From Neobacillus niacini (GTDB lineage Bacteria > Bacillota > Bacilli > Bacillales > Cytobacillaceae), in the NCBI RefSeq assembly GCF_023715785.1, contig NZ_JAMBOX010000004.1, forward strand, positions 226,956 through 290,955: a DNA stretch of 64,000 bases. The letters run 5' to 3'. Shown piece after piece: positions 8,998-18,087 of the stretch. The position numbers were made by a program, and so were the translations under genes. Each line of letters opens with the position of its first letter. Positions within the stretch are counted from its first letter, which is position 1. The notes beneath the pieces were generated by a model. It saw only the letters and a list, made by a program, of their open reading frames with translations. It had not been told where the DNA came from and ran no database searches.

Positions 8998-9681
8998 TTA
9001 ATGTCCCCCTTCTACCAATCTCGTAAGATTAGGCCTTAATTGAATTAAAGCTTGTAATCTATCGATGATAATTTGATGGTTATCATTTATGTAAGCACAT
9101 TCCATTTCCCGGTTTTCGGTAAGTGGGTTGGAATCCGGTGCCCTATTGATGTGGCTGGCAATTCTAAGCTGAGACGGCTTCATGCTCGAGGCCGCAATCA
9201 CTGCATGGTCATTACCAAAGCTTCCCGCATGGGCAATCCCTTTTAAAATACCCATAATAAAAATATTGCCGCCGGCGATGACGGTCCCGCCTGGATTGAC
9301 ATCCCCAATCAAGAGCAAATCCCCCGGAACCCTTAATACTTGTCCAGAGCGAACGATTCTGGATACCGTCATAACCTCGTTTTCTTCCTTCAGCCGATTG
9401 GCTTCTTCTTTCGTTATGACATTGGACTCAATATCGTCCACGACCAAGTTCTTCTTTTTGCGGATTAATTCTTTAAGCTCTTCTCGCTGCTCTCCTGTGA
9501 GATAACGATTGCCGACCTCTACCTTTACCGTGATTAAATGGCGTTCCTCTTGGGTCCGCAGGTTTGCAGTCAGTTTATCGTCCAATTCGCGCTTTAATTC
9601 TTGATAGGAACAGCGATCGTCTAGATGGAGGACAAGTCCGCCCTTTGTCCCCTTTATTGTAACATTTTGCCGATTTTTCAT
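8998..9681 (-). CDS. minC: Septum site-determining protein MinC
   Basis: A 227-residue inhibitor of FtsZ assembly. The N-terminal FtsZ-interacting domain begins [17 protein letters not shown]. The C-terminal beta-helix (from about residue 110: [25 protein letters not shown], read here only as its repeated GD/GG turns) binds MinD and carries [16 protein letters not shown]. It is directly upstream of minD. A hairpin lies between it and mreD, so it may have partly separate expression. Confidence 0.95.
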   Translation of the reverse strand: MKNRQNVTIKGTKGGLVLHLDDRCSYQELKRELDDKLTANLRTQEERHLITVKVEVGNRYLTGEQREELKELIRKKKNLVVDDIESNVITKEEANRLKEENEVMTVSRIVRSGQVLRVPGDLLLIGDVNPGGTVIAGGNIFIMGILKGIAHAGSFGNDHAVIAASSMKPSQLRIASHINRAPDSNPLTENREMECAYINDNHQIIIDRLQALIQLRPNLTRLVEGGH

Positions 9682-9745
9682 GGAGAAATTTCACCTCATA
9701 ATAAAAACACATTTCAGTATCAATCTGGATGATGACAATCAAAAC

Positions 9746-9779
9746 ACACCCCATCTTTAAAAAATTCGCCATGGGGTGT
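9746..9779 (-). terminator. Inverted repeat between mreD and minC
   Basis: Nine-base perfect arms ACACCCCAT (9746-9754) and ATGGGGTGT (9771-9779) surround a 16-base loop. On the minus strand it is followed by GTTTTGATTG. It may be a weak terminator or attenuator that lowers minCD relative to mreBCD. It also covers a spurious short frame starting at 9772. Confidence 0.45.
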
Positions 9780-9798
9780 CCAATCTCCTTCTTTTACT

Positions 9799-10314
9799 TT
9801 ATTCTTCCTTCAGGACTTCGGCATGCTTCTCAAACCAGCGCTTAAAGGGATAGGCGGCAACCACCAAAAAGATCGCATTTAAGATTAGAGTTGGATACAA
9901 ACGCAAATTCACAAAATCGATGAAAGACATGCTTGTGACATGAATTAAGAAGTTTAGTTCATATACGCCAACCTCAAGCAAGGCAATCGCAAGCATTGAG
10001 ACTAGAAAAGCAACGATGATATTGGTATTAATCACCTGCATTAATTTCGTTATCAGGTAGCAAATAAACGGGTAAAGGAATAAATAAATGCCGATCACCT
10101 CGACATATACAACGTCAAACAGGAGGCCGAAGATGGCCGCATAAATGATCCCTTGCTTTTTTCCTACATAAATCGTTAAAAACGCCAAGGCGGCAAACAG
10201 AAACCTTGGCGCCAATATCCGGGACTCAAAGCTGCCCCCCGGCCAAAATTGAATAACGATACTTTCAAAAATAAAAAGAAATAAAAACAAAAGAGGAAGA
10301 AGGAATTTTTTCAC
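9799..10314 (-). CDS. mreD: Rod shape-determining protein MreD
   Basis: A 171-residue integral membrane protein of the elongasome. At least four to five hydrophobic segments can be seen, starting with KKFLLPLLFLFLFIFESIV. The GTG start overlaps the mreC stop by four bases (GTGA), the classic coupled arrangement. Function is inferred from family and position in the mreBCD order. Confidence 0.93.
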   Translation of the reverse strand: MKKFLLPLLFLFLFIFESIVIQFWPGGSFESRILAPRFLFAALAFLTIYVGKKQGIIYAAIFGLLFDVVYVEVIGIYLFLYPFICYLITKLMQVINTNIIVAFLVSMLAIALLEVGVYELNFLIHVTSMSFIDFVNLRLYPTLILNAIFLVVAAYPFKRWFEKHAEVLKEE

Positions 10315-11192
10315 AGCTCCTGCTCCTTCCCGTCTTTCAAAGCGCCTTCCTCAGGCTGTGTCATCAATCGTTTGATGACGATGACATTCTCGATATCATA
10401 AAAATCCGCACCCGGTTTGACCAATGCCGTTTGATTTAAACCGTACTGATCAGGCTTCACTTCGACCACTTTTCCGATTGTCAAACCCTTTGGGAAGACT
10501 CCGCCCAATCCCGAGGTAATCACAGCTTGGTCCTTTTCAATTTTTGCCCCTGAGGGAATAGCCTTTACTAACAGCAATTTTTGCTTATCATCAAAGCCTT
10601 GGACAAAGCCGAAAACCTCCGTTTCACCTTGGATAACGGCGGAAATGCGGTTTTTCGGGTCCATTGCGCTCAACAGCTGTACGGTCGAGCTGAATTGGGT
10701 GACACTTTTTACTTTGCCAATCAGGCCGCTTGACGTGACGACGGCCATATTTTTCTTAATCCCATTTGATTTTCCTTTATCGATAATAATCATTTCATGC
10801 CAACGATCAGGATTTCTGCCGATCACAGTTGCCGGCAGTGGCTCGAAATCTCTCAGGGTTCTGGTTTCATCGAGAACTTCACGTAGATCTTTATTATCTT
10901 TTTTCAGCTCTTGAACCTCTGCTTCAAGGCTGGCGATTTTTTCTACCCGTGATTTTAATTCCTTATTCTCTTCATATGTATTTTGCAGATCCTGAAGATT
11001 TTCAAAAAAGCCTGCAAGATAATGAGCAGGCTTTGATACCAGGGATTGAACCCAGCCGGTTGTATCCTTCAGAAACTGCTCCGGCCAGGTCAGGTTGCTC
11101 CTCTCCCGTAAAGAAAACCCAATCAATGCCACGAGAACAATTATGCTGACTAGCAAAATGATCAGACGTTTATTCAAAAAGAACTGTGGCAT
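10311..11192 (-). CDS. mreC: Rod shape-determining protein MreC
   Basis: A 293-residue extracytoplasmic scaffold of the elongasome. One N-terminal membrane span (about residues 8-27, IILLVSIIVLVALIGF) is followed by a coiled coil (about 65-110, rich in Glu/Lys/Leu with LEAEVQELKKDNKDLREVL). The beta-domain core contains VIGRNPDRWHEMIIIDKG and GLIGKV. The ATG follows AGAGGTG. It lies between mreB and mreD. Confidence 0.95.
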   Translation of the reverse strand: MPQFFLNKRLIILLVSIIVLVALIGFSLRERSNLTWPEQFLKDTTGWVQSLVSKPAHYLAGFFENLQDLQNTYEENKELKSRVEKIASLEAEVQELKKDNKDLREVLDETRTLRDFEPLPATVIGRNPDRWHEMIIIDKGKSNGIKKNMAVVTSSGLIGKVKSVTQFSSTVQLLSAMDPKNRISAVIQGETEVFGFVQGFDDKQKLLLVKAIPSGAKIEKDQAVITSGLGGVFPKGLTIGKVVEVKPDQYGLNQTALVKPGADFYDIENVIVIKRLMTQPEEGALKDGKEQEL

Positions 11193-11241
11193 GATAGTAC
11201 ACCTCTATTTTTCTAAATGGCGGTATGTCCGCTTTTTTAAG

Positions 11242-12264
11242 TTAACGCGATTCCTTCGCTTTGTTTTTAAATAAATGGATGTGATCCAATGCTTTCCCTG
11301 TACCGATGGCGACACAATCAAGCGGATTTTCAGCAATCAGCACCGGCATTTTTGTTTCTTCGCTGATGACCCTGTCCAAATTGCGAAGCAGCGCCCCGCC
11401 CCCGGTCAGGACAATTCCTCGGTCCATAATATCCGCCGCTAGTTCAGGCGGCGTTTTTTCCAACGTGTTCTTAACGGCTTCGACGATCGCATACACCGTA
11501 TCGCTTAAGGCTGAAGCAATTTCCTTGGCGGTAATTTCAATCGTTTTTGGCAGGCCAGTCAATAGATCGCGGCCGCGGATTTCCATATTGTCGATGCCTT
11601 CCGGCGTTCCTGCTGAACCAATTTCCATTTTGATGGCTTCCGATGTCCGGTCGCCAATCATTAAATTATAATTTTTACGAATATAATGAACGATGGAATC
11701 GTCCATTTCATCGCCGGCAACACGAATCGATTGAGATGTGACGATGCCGCCCAAGGAAATGATGGCAACTTCGGTTGTTCCACCGCCGATATCGACCACC
11801 ATGCTTCCGGTTGGCTCCCAAACAGGCAAATTCGCGCCAATCGCAGCGGCGAACGGCTCTTCAATCGTATAGGCGTCCTTCGCCCCAGCTTGTCTGGTCG
11901 CATCGATGACTGCCCTTTCCTCTACAGCCGTGATTCCCGATGGCACACACACCATCACATAAGGCTTGCCTGAAAAGATTCCCTTTGTTTTCTGAGCCTG
12001 GCGTATGTAATGCTTCATCATCGCCGCTGTTATTTCAAAGTCGGCAATGACGCCGTCTTTCATTGGTCTTAGTGCGACTACATTCCCAGGAGTCCGGCCA
12101 ATCATATTTTTTGCATCATTCCCGACCGCAACAATGTGCTTTGTGTCGGTTTGCATCGCCACGACAGATGGCTCTCTTAAGACAATTCCTTTCCCTTTCA
12201 CAAATACAAGCGTATTTGCAGTTCCTAAATCTATTCCAAGGTCCTTCGTTCCAATTCCAAACAT
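11242..12264 (-). CDS. mreB: Cell shape-determining actin MreB
   Basis: An actin-like filament protein guiding lateral wall synthesis. Phosphate 1 motif [19 protein letters not shown] is at the N-terminus. Phosphate 2 [13 protein letters not shown] and the adenosine motif [11 protein letters not shown] follow. I start at ATG 12262-12264, giving [14 protein letters not shown] as in B. subtilis MreB. A TTG two codons upstream sits closer to the GGGAG ribosome binding site and cannot be excluded. The gene heads mreBCD-minCD and is separated from radC by a 21-bp repeat array. Confidence 0.97.
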   Translation of the reverse strand: MFGIGTKDLGIDLGTANTLVFVKGKGIVLREPSVVAMQTDTKHIVAVGNDAKNMIGRTPGNVVALRPMKDGVIADFEITAAMMKHYIRQAQKTKGIFSGKPYVMVCVPSGITAVEERAVIDATRQAGAKDAYTIEEPFAAAIGANLPVWEPTGSMVVDIGGGTTEVAIISLGGIVTSQSIRVAGDEMDDSIVHYIRKNYNLMIGDRTSEAIKMEIGSAGTPEGIDNMEIRGRDLLTGLPKTIEITAKEIASALSDTVYAIVEAVKNTLEKTPPELAADIMDRGIVLTGGGALLRNLDRVISEETKMPVLIAENPLDCVAIGTGKALDHIHLFKNKAKESR

Positions 12265-12348
12265 AATCAATGTATCTCCCTTTCTGATACGAAATGCAAA
12301 AAAGCTAACTGGCAGGCAATGAGTTTTGATTTTTTTTTGTGTATTACT

Positions 12349-12499
12349 GTCAGATAACCATGGTTTAGTGTCGGATAACGTTCGCCAACTGTCGCATAAA
12401 AACTGTTAACTGTCATATAACGTACTTCAACTGTCGGATAAGCACTGCTAATTGTCATATAACGTTCTCCACTTGTTGCTTAACCATACCTATCTGTCA
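12349..12499. repeat. Tandem 21-bp repeat array between mreB and radC
   Basis: The trinucleotide GTC (once GTT) recurs at 12349, 12370, 12391, 12412, 12433, 12454, 12475 and 12496, exactly every 21 bp. The unit reads about AACTGTCGGATAACG plus six variable bases; GTCGGATAA alternates with GTCATATAA and GTCGCATAA. The region 12271-12585 holds no gene besides this array. The array must contain or flank the mreB promoter. Confidence 0.9.
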
Positions 12500-12585
12500 G
12501 GTCATCCTTGTTCATCGGATTTTATTAATTAGTCCTCAAAAATCATACCCAATATTATATCCTATCGTCAAATAAAAACCTAGTA

Positions 12586-13275
12586 TCATAAGTATCCTTT
12601 TTCCTTTAAGGAGACAAACTTGTTTTCTCCGATAATCAGGTGATCAAGCAGGTCGATTCCAATAATCTTTCCGCACTCCGCCAGCCGCTTGGTCACCTCA
12701 ATATCCTCTCGGCTCGGAGTAGGATCTCCAGAAGGGTGATTATGGAGTGCGATAATCGAGGCCGCGGACCGTTTAAACGCTTCGCGGAATACCTCCCTAG
12801 GGTGGACAATCGAGGCATTCAAGCTGCCAATAAAAATGGTCTGCTTATGAATCACCTGATTTTTCGTATTTAAATAGAGACAAACAAAATGCTCCTGCGA
12901 CAAAAAGCGCATATCGTTCATGACATATTTGGCGCCGTCCTCCGGTGAACGTATCACATAGCGATCGTTATAATTGAGGTTGGCAATCCTCCGGCCAATT
13001 TCAACGGCGGCCAGAACTTGGATTGCCTTTGCCGAACCGATTCCTTTGATTTCGGTAATTTCCTCCAATGTCGCCGACTTCAACAGACGTAACCCTTCAA
13101 AATGGGTCAAGAGCCGATTGGATAATTGCAATACCGATTCTTCCTTGGTTCCCGTCCGAAGCAGGATGGCAATTAATTCATGGTTCGATAGGCTTTGCGG
13201 GCCATGGTTGATAAAGCGTTCCCTTGGCCGTTCGTCTTGAGGAAAATCACGGATCATTAATGTATTTGTGGACAT
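12586..13275 (-). CDS. radC: RadC family JAB-domain protein
   Basis: A 229-residue RadC/YsxA protein. A helix-hairpin-helix region (about 65-85, EITEIKGIGSAKAIQVL) precedes a JAB1/MPN-like domain with metal ligands HNHPSGDPTPSREDIE (His178, His180, Asp191). Despite its name the family has no proven repair activity; its biochemical role is unknown. The start is ATG 13273-13275 after GGAGG with seven-base spacing; the ATG five codons upstream overlaps that site. It is encoded just downstream of maf as in B. subtilis. Confidence 0.92.
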   Translation of the reverse strand: MSTNTLMIRDFPQDERPRERFINHGPQSLSNHELIAILLRTGTKEESVLQLSNRLLTHFEGLRLLKSATLEEITEIKGIGSAKAIQVLAAVEIGRRIANLNYNDRYVIRSPEDGAKYVMNDMRFLSQEHFVCLYLNTKNQVIHKQTIFIGSLNASIVHPREVFREAFKRSAASIIALHNHPSGDPTPSREDIEVTKRLAECGKIIGIDLLDHLIIGENKFVSLKEKGYL

Positions 13276-13308
13276 TTTTCTTCCTCCCATTGATTCGGGA
13301 GCAGAAGA

Positions 13309-13881
13309 TTAATACGGCAATTGATAGCCCAGCCGCCGCAATTCCCGCACCGTTCTTGCGACCGGCAGGCCGACAACCGCAAAATAGTCCCCATGTATTT
13401 TCTTGACAAGCATGCTTCCAAGCTGCTGAATGCCATATGCCCCTGCTTTATCAAACGGTTCGCCGCTTTTTACATATGACCGTATTTCATCGTCACTTAA
13501 CTCCCAGAACCATACTTCTGTTCTTTCATAAAACCTTGTGGAGTTCGTTGGAGACACAATCGAGACACCCGTAAACACTTCATGCTGTTTTCCAGAAAGA
13601 CTTTGTAACATTGAAAAAGCTTCGGCCTCATCTGCTGGCTTTCCTAAAATTTTGTTATTCGCAACCACTATCGTGTCTGATCCAATCACAAAAGCATCCC
13701 GGTTGTTTTGAAAAACGGCCTGGGCCTTGCGATCAGCCAATTCCATCACTACTTCCTCGGGGGAGAGTGCCGGATCAAAGCTTTCATCCACATCACTGCT
13801 CGAAATTGCGAATGGTAAGCGGAGAGTTTCTAGAAGTTCTTTTCGCCGTGGAGAAGAAGAGGCTAAAATGAGGTTTTGCAT
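13309..13881 (-). CDS. maf: Maf nucleotide pyrophosphatase
   Basis: A 190-residue Maf/YhdE protein that hydrolyses dTTP, UTP and modified nucleotides to monophosphates. The substrate-binding loop is LILASSSPRRKELL, the catalytic aspartate is in VIGSDTIVV (Asp69), and GKPADEAEAF and FDKAGAYGIQ are family motifs. B. subtilis Maf has also been linked to septum inhibition. A sigma-A type promoter is visible 45 bp upstream, so maf-radC is probably its own operon. Confidence 0.95.
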   Translation of the reverse strand: MQNLILASSSPRRKELLETLRLPFAISSSDVDESFDPALSPEEVVMELADRKAQAVFQNNRDAFVIGSDTIVVANNKILGKPADEAEAFSMLQSLSGKQHEVFTGVSIVSPTNSTRFYERTEVWFWELSDDEIRSYVKSGEPFDKAGAYGIQQLGSMLVKKIHGDYFAVVGLPVARTVRELRRLGYQLPY

Positions 13882-13926
13882 GTCATCACCTTACCTTCTT
13901 GCAACGCTTTAGGGAGATACAAATTA

Positions 13927-13955
13927 ATCGTATCAGAAATGGACGCTGCAAACAA
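13927..13955 (-). promoter_or_regulatory. Predicted sigma-A promoter of maf-radC
   Basis: On the minus strand TTGTTT (13955-13950), 17-base spacer, TACGAT (13932-13927), about 45 bp upstream of the maf start. Confidence 0.5.
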
Positions 13956-14046
13956 TTTTTATATGATTAAATTTTGAAGAAATATGTAAAATTATGCAAA
14001 TGGATATCTAATGTTGGAATATTTCCAAAGCATAGTTTTGGGCCAT

Positions 14047-14156
14047 CGCAGATAAATGCTGATAATCGCAGATATATTTGTTTTTTCGAAGATATATTGA
14101 AATTATCGCAGATATATTTGTTTTTCCGCAGATAAGTTGTAATTTATCGCAGATAT
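14047..14156. repeat. Tandem 20-bp repeat array between maf and spoIIB
   Basis: CGCAGATA (once CGAAGATA) starts at 14047, 14067, 14087, 14107 and 14127, exactly 20 bp apart, then at 14148. The unit is about ATCGCAGATATATTTGTTTT. It lies in the 385-bp gap 13882-14266, which otherwise holds the maf promoter and the spoIIB terminator. Confidence 0.9.
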
Positions 14157-14174
14157 AATTTTGAAATAAAGTTA

Positions 14175-14205
14175 ATAAATAAAAACCTGCCCACGTTAGG
14201 GCAGG
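14175..14205 (-). terminator. Terminator of spoIIB
   Basis: On the minus strand CCTGCCCTAACGTGGGCAGG (14205-14186) forms a hairpin followed by TTTTTATTT. Confidence 0.9.
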
Positions 14206-14266
14206 CAATATGCTGAAATAATTTCCCGGAAAATATCAAATGTTGCATTTGTATGTCGTTTTAGTG

Positions 14267-15349
14267 TCACATCGAATAATAGACGGACAGAAAGTTCAAC
14301 AAATGCTGCTGTGCTTCGCTAAGATCCTTTTTATTCTTTGACTTTTGGTATGCTTTAACCTTATCATTGGCCGAAGTTAATTCAGCGTTTAACTTTTTCA
14401 CGTTGTCATTTTTTAGCCCGTTTGCCTTCAGTTGTGCTTCTATTCCCATAAGTGCCTTGGTCGTTTCTTCTGAGATTGATTTAGAAGTGATAGCCCCGGA
14501 GGTTGCATTCGAAAGTGTTTGGTAGATTGTTGGGATAGTTTCAATAAAACTCTTTTCACTCTCACTCAACTCGGAAATTTGCTTTTCCTTAATTAACAGC
14601 GGTTTGGCAAAAGCATCGTCGACCCCGTTACCTTTATATTGGGTACCAATTGATTTGGCTGTTTCGATGGAGTCCGCAACACCAAAAAATAGATAATGCT
14701 TGCCATCCATTTGGATTATTTGGGCTGGAATACCACTTTCTTTTACTTCATTCAACGTTTCACTTGCGCCCTCTTCCGAGCTAAATACTCCGCCTTGAAT
14801 CATATAGGTGGATAACTCGGGCACAGCTGCGGTCACTGCCTTACTATCCTTACTACCAGGTTCCCCTTTTTTATCGTCCTGTTCTTCCTCCACAACTGCA
14901 GGCAATGAAGCAGGATTAATAGTTGACTCTGTAAATACAAGCTTATACATAAAGACCCCAATGGTTGTGCCTATTAAAACAGCAAACACTACAGTAGAAA
15001 TAATTTGAGTTATTGGCCAGTTCGGCTTCTTTTTATTTTTAAACGAAAAAGAAGTGATAATTTTATTGCTGCTCTTTTTGGGGCTTTTAGGCGGAACGAT
15101 TTTATATGCCTCCATATCGTCTTCAGAGGATTCTGGAATGATCCAGTCGAAACTTTCATCAACAGATTCCTGCGCGGCCGCTGTTTCCTCCTTAGTATCT
15201 GATTCTGATAGAACAGGGTCTATTTTTATCACTCTTGGAATAGGTTCAATTATAGGTTCCGGTTCACTATTCTGACGTTCTTCTTTAAATTTTTTGTTAT
15301 CCCCATTTAATTTTATTGTTATTGTATGGCCATTTTTAGGCTTGTCCAC
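14267..15349 (-). CDS. spoIIB: Stage II sporulation protein SpoIIB (SPOR domain)
   Basis: A septal protein assisting engulfment by localising the SpoIIDMP machinery. It has a long charged cytosolic N-terminus, one membrane span at about residues 112-139 (ITQIISTVVFAVLIGTTIGV), an acidic linker, and a SPOR-like domain at about 180-250 (YMIQGGVFSSEEGASETL, GKHYLFFGVADS) that should bind denuded septal peptidoglycan. I prefer GTG 15347-15349 (360 residues), eight bases after AAAGGAG, over the ATG at 15388, which has only a weak site. Position upstream of the maf block and downstream of the pilus operon matches the spoIIB-comC order of B. subtilis. Confidence 0.88.
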   Translation of the reverse strand: MDKPKNGHTITIKLNGDNKKFKEERQNSEPEPIIEPIPRVIKIDPVLSESDTKEETAAAQESVDESFDWIIPESSEDDMEAYKIVPPKSPKKSSNKIITSFSFKNKKKPNWPITQIISTVVFAVLIGTTIGVFMYKLVFTESTINPASLPAVVEEEQDDKKGEPGSKDSKAVTAAVPELSTYMIQGGVFSSEEGASETLNEVKESGIPAQIIQMDGKHYLFFGVADSIETAKSIGTQYKGNGVDDAFAKPLLIKEKQISELSESEKSFIETIPTIYQTLSNATSGAITSKSISEETTKALMGIEAQLKANGLKNDNVKKLNAELTSANDKVKAYQKSKNKKDLSEAQQHLLNFLSVYYSM

Positions 15350-15401
15350 TATTCGTACTCCTTTCCGTTCGACAGTGATTTGTTCCATCCTATCATAACG
15401 G

Positions 15402-15437
15402 CAAAAAAAAATAACAAGACTTTTGTCGTCTTGTTAT
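15402..15437 (-). terminator. Terminator of the pilus operon
   Basis: Perfect ten-base arms ATAACAAGAC and GTCTTGTTAT with a 7-base loop, followed on the minus strand by eight T. It closes the pil operon before spoIIB. Confidence 0.92.
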
Positions 15438-15478
15438 CATAGAGTTTCGTCAAATTATTTGTAACTTCGTAATGTTGT

Positions 15479-16291
15479 TTATGGCTGTGAATTCGTTGCT
15501 GCCGGCTGCTGAATTAATGGATTGATTTTACCTGCAGGTGCCGGGGCATCAATTTTTGGCAGGTCCGCTGCCAAGTCAGCCAAGTCAGGCATGTAGAATG
15601 CCGAAATGGTCAGTGAATAGGTCAATTTTTCAGCCAGTTGGTCAGCAGTTGTGGCCTCCTGTCCGCCCGAATAATTGATTGCTTCCACGACAACAATCCG
15701 TTTTAAGGATTCCAGTGTTTGGACAAATTTTTCTAGTTCCACATAGCTCGGTGATTCCACCGATAGCTGTACAGTCAATTTTTTTAATGAAGGTGATGCC
15801 GGCTGTTGCGCATGGGCCGAGTCAGCTGTTTTCTGGTCTGGAGCACCTTCTGCGGCGGCCGGTGTTTGACTGGCTGCATTTGGATCTGCCTGACCAATAG
15901 GATTTTGCTGGGGAGCTTCCCCTTCCGCTGCAGGCTGGGAAGTTTCCATAGCCAATTCACCGTCCTTGGAGAAGCTCATTGACAAAATTTGACTGTTGGA
16001 AACGGCTTCCGCTTTTTCCAGGTCCAAGATCAATTGTTCTTGTAATGGCAAGATTGGGAGCACCTTTTGCAGCTCTCTTGTGCCTTCGACAACCTGGTTT
16101 GTATTGTCCACTTTCTTTTGCGTAACAGCTTCTAGAAGTTTTTGTTCCATTTTCAGGGATTGCTGCTTGGTTTTCAAATCAGTTTTTAAAGGCGACAGCT
16201 TTATAAATTGAGCATAGACAATTACCAGGATCACAACAAGGGCAACAGCGGCCAAGATTAAATTGTCCCGTTTAGAGAAATGAAGCTTCAT
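15479..16291 (-). CDS. pilO: Type IV pilus inner-membrane alignment protein PilO-like
   Basis: A 270-residue bitopic protein. It has a short cytosolic N-terminus, a membrane span at about 10-28 (LILAAVALVVILVIVYAQF), and a coiled coil at about 35-75. A ferredoxin-like domain (about 170-240) contains LTVQLSVESPSYVELEKFV. Between coil and domain is an unusually long Pro/Ala/Gln-rich linker (about 115-165). In known machines PilM, PilN and PilO form the alignment platform. It overlaps pilN by four bases (ATGA) and is the last gene before the operon terminator. Identification is by architecture and order rather than strong motifs. Confidence 0.85.
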   Translation of the reverse strand: MKLHFSKRDNLILAAVALVVILVIVYAQFIKLSPLKTDLKTKQQSLKMEQKLLEAVTQKKVDNTNQVVEGTRELQKVLPILPLQEQLILDLEKAEAVSNSQILSMSFSKDGELAMETSQPAAEGEAPQQNPIGQADPNAASQTPAAAEGAPDQKTADSAHAQQPASPSLKKLTVQLSVESPSYVELEKFVQTLESLKRIVVVEAINYSGGQEATTADQLAEKLTYSLTISAFYMPDLADLAADLPKIDAPAPAGKINPLIQQPAATNSQP

Positions 16292-17076
16292 GAACCGCTC
16301 ACTCCCTTCTCATCCTTTTGGGCAATTTCCTTCACCTTGGCTTTGTTAAGCGTAATTTCAAACTGTCCGTTATACCGCGGCAAATATGGACTTATCACTA
16401 CGTTGTTTCCTGTTGCAGAAGTAACAGATACAGCTAATGAGTTATTCGAACCGGTTGTATTTGTCTCAGTCCCAGCTGGCGCTGTTCCCCCAGTCGTAGT
16501 GTCAGTGGGATTTGTCTGGCTCTGATTTGCAGGATTTGCAGCAGCATTGGCAGCTGCATCTGTTCCGGTTTGAGTTCCCTCTGTATTTTCATCTTTTTGC
16601 TCAACTGCAGCTAATGAACTTAGATTTACATCTTGAATCCACTCTGATTCCTTTAAGCTATTTAAAAAGTAAGCAGCTTCTCTAGAACTGTCAAATTGAA
16701 CAGCTAATGTGATTGTCCCTGCTTCGGTATAGCCAAAGGACTGAATAAATCCACGCTCAGGCAATAACGAGGTAAGATGACGCATCACAGGAATCGTTTG
16801 GATTGGATACGTATCGGCCCAGTCAATTGCACTTTTCAGCTTGCTGACTGAATCGGCAGACTCCACAACGTCGCTTTTCTGCTCCTGTTTTTCCCTGACT
16901 TTTTGTGTCATGGAAATTTCACGAGTCACAGAATCTATATTTGCCTGTGTTGAACTAATTTGAAAGTAGTAGAATACACTCGCAAATATCAATGCCAAAA
17001 CAAAGAGTGCCAAAACGATAAAAAAGGCAATTTTCTTCGGTTCTTTTTGGGGCAGCAGGTTAATTTCAACTAACAT
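16288..17076 (-). CDS. pilN: Type IV pilus inner-membrane protein PilN-like
   Basis: A 262-residue bitopic protein starting MLVEINLLPQKEPKK, the cytosolic motif (INLLP) by which PilN binds PilM. A membrane span at about 16-37 and a coiled coil follow. The periplasm-equivalent domain includes RGFIQSFGYTEAGTITLAVQF. A Thr/Asn/Ala-rich low-complexity segment (about 150-215) interrupts the C-terminal part, like the one in the neighbouring PilO. The ATG overlaps the pilM stop (TAATG), indicating coupled translation. Confidence 0.88.
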   Translation of the reverse strand: MLVEINLLPQKEPKKIAFFIVLALFVLALIFASVFYYFQISSTQANIDSVTREISMTQKVREKQEQKSDVVESADSVSKLKSAIDWADTYPIQTIPVMRHLTSLLPERGFIQSFGYTEAGTITLAVQFDSSREAAYFLNSLKESEWIQDVNLSSLAAVEQKDENTEGTQTGTDAAANAAANPANQSQTNPTDTTTGGTAPAGTETNTTGSNNSLAVSVTSATGNNVVISPYLPRYNGQFEITLNKAKVKEIAQKDEKGVSGS

Positions 17077-18071
17077 TAAACCACCCCTTTTAAAGCGAGT
17101 CCAAGCGGTACCAATAAATGATCTGGAACGGTATCTTTTTTATCCATAAATTCCGGATTAAATGTAATCTTTTCGACCGGCACCTCAAAGCGTTCATTGA
17201 TTTCGGCTTCCACCGCTTGAAGCATCGGATGATCACCTAGCAAGAGAATCTTTGAAATGTCATGACTTTCATTATTTAGCGTATATCGGTAGTAATCGAT
17301 CAGTTTATTCATTTCTTTAAAAATATCTTCAAACTGGATCACAAGTTCATCAACGTCACCCAAGTATTTGCATACAATTAGCCCTTGAAGGTCCCGCTTT
17401 ACCTCCCATTGATCAACATCAAATGGCATAGCAAAGCTGCGCATCACCAGTGGAACAGACCCTTCAAAAATACTGAGATTGACACTTGTTAAATCAAACT
17501 GAACGGAAAACATAACTTCATTTTCTGAAGGCTGATTTAGTTGATGATATAACCGATATAAAGCCAACGGCGAAATATCTGCAGCAACAGAATGAAGCTT
17601 TAGCCGCGAGAACAAATTTTCATACGCCATTACGTATTCCTCAGGTGCAGCAAATAACAGCAGATCTTTTGTCTTGCCATTAGTGCCTAGCGGATAAATA
17701 TCAAAGACCGGCTCCTCGAAGGGCAGGTGAATGGTAGAACCAAGTTCCAAGTACAAATAACCCTTTAACTCATCATCGAGAATATCGGCAGGTACATTAA
17801 TTTTCCGGATAATGACAAGCTGATCGGGCACTATAAAACGAATCGAGCGGCGCTGGATTTTCCATTCATCGATACACTCTTCCAGTATGCTAGTTAGGGC
17901 ATCGAGATTGACGATTTTTCCATCAGTGATGATGCCCGGTGTCAGGAACCGTTCTCCCCACCTTTGGGCGACAGGAGGATTGGCCTGCTTTAACTCCAGA
18001 AAGCGAACGGAATGGTCGTTAAGCATCAAATTAATTATTCGGTTTTTAGTTGAAAACAGGGAAAAAGCCAT
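17076..18071 (-). CDS. pilM: Type IV pilus actin-like protein PilM
   Basis: A 331-residue actin-fold cytosolic protein of the pilus alignment complex that binds the PilN N-terminus. It has an N-terminal segment NRIINLMLNDHSVRFLELKQ, the PilM-type VSI/RFIVPDQLVIIRKINVP strand, and ILLLGDHPMLQAVEAEI near the C-terminus as the nucleotide-binding region. The pilM-N-O order in overlapping frames is the standard type IVa arrangement. Confidence 0.9.
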   Translation of the reverse strand: MAFSLFSTKNRIINLMLNDHSVRFLELKQANPPVAQRWGERFLTPGIITDGKIVNLDALTSILEECIDEWKIQRRSIRFIVPDQLVIIRKINVPADILDDELKGYLYLELGSTIHLPFEEPVFDIYPLGTNGKTKDLLLFAAPEEYVMAYENLFSRLKLHSVAADISPLALYRLYHQLNQPSENEVMFSVQFDLTSVNLSIFEGSVPLVMRSFAMPFDVDQWEVKRDLQGLIVCKYLGDVDELVIQFEDIFKEMNKLIDYYRYTLNNESHDISKILLLGDHPMLQAVEAEINERFEVPVEKITFNPEFMDKKDTVPDHLLVPLGLALKGVV

Positions 18072-18087
18072 GTAAAAAACCCCTTAG

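Noticed and set aside
9575..9772. 65-codon frame between mreD and minC
   Set aside because: It starts inside an inverted repeat, overlaps minC in another frame and its ribosome binding site is too far from the ATG.
12349..12499. CRISPR array
   Set aside because: Units are 20-21 bp end to end with no repeat-spacer alternation and no cas genes are nearby; the same holds for the arrays at 14047, 41141 and 51086.
14008..14208. 66-codon frame upstream of maf
   Set aside because: It is an artefact of the 20-bp repeats and runs through the spoIIB terminator.
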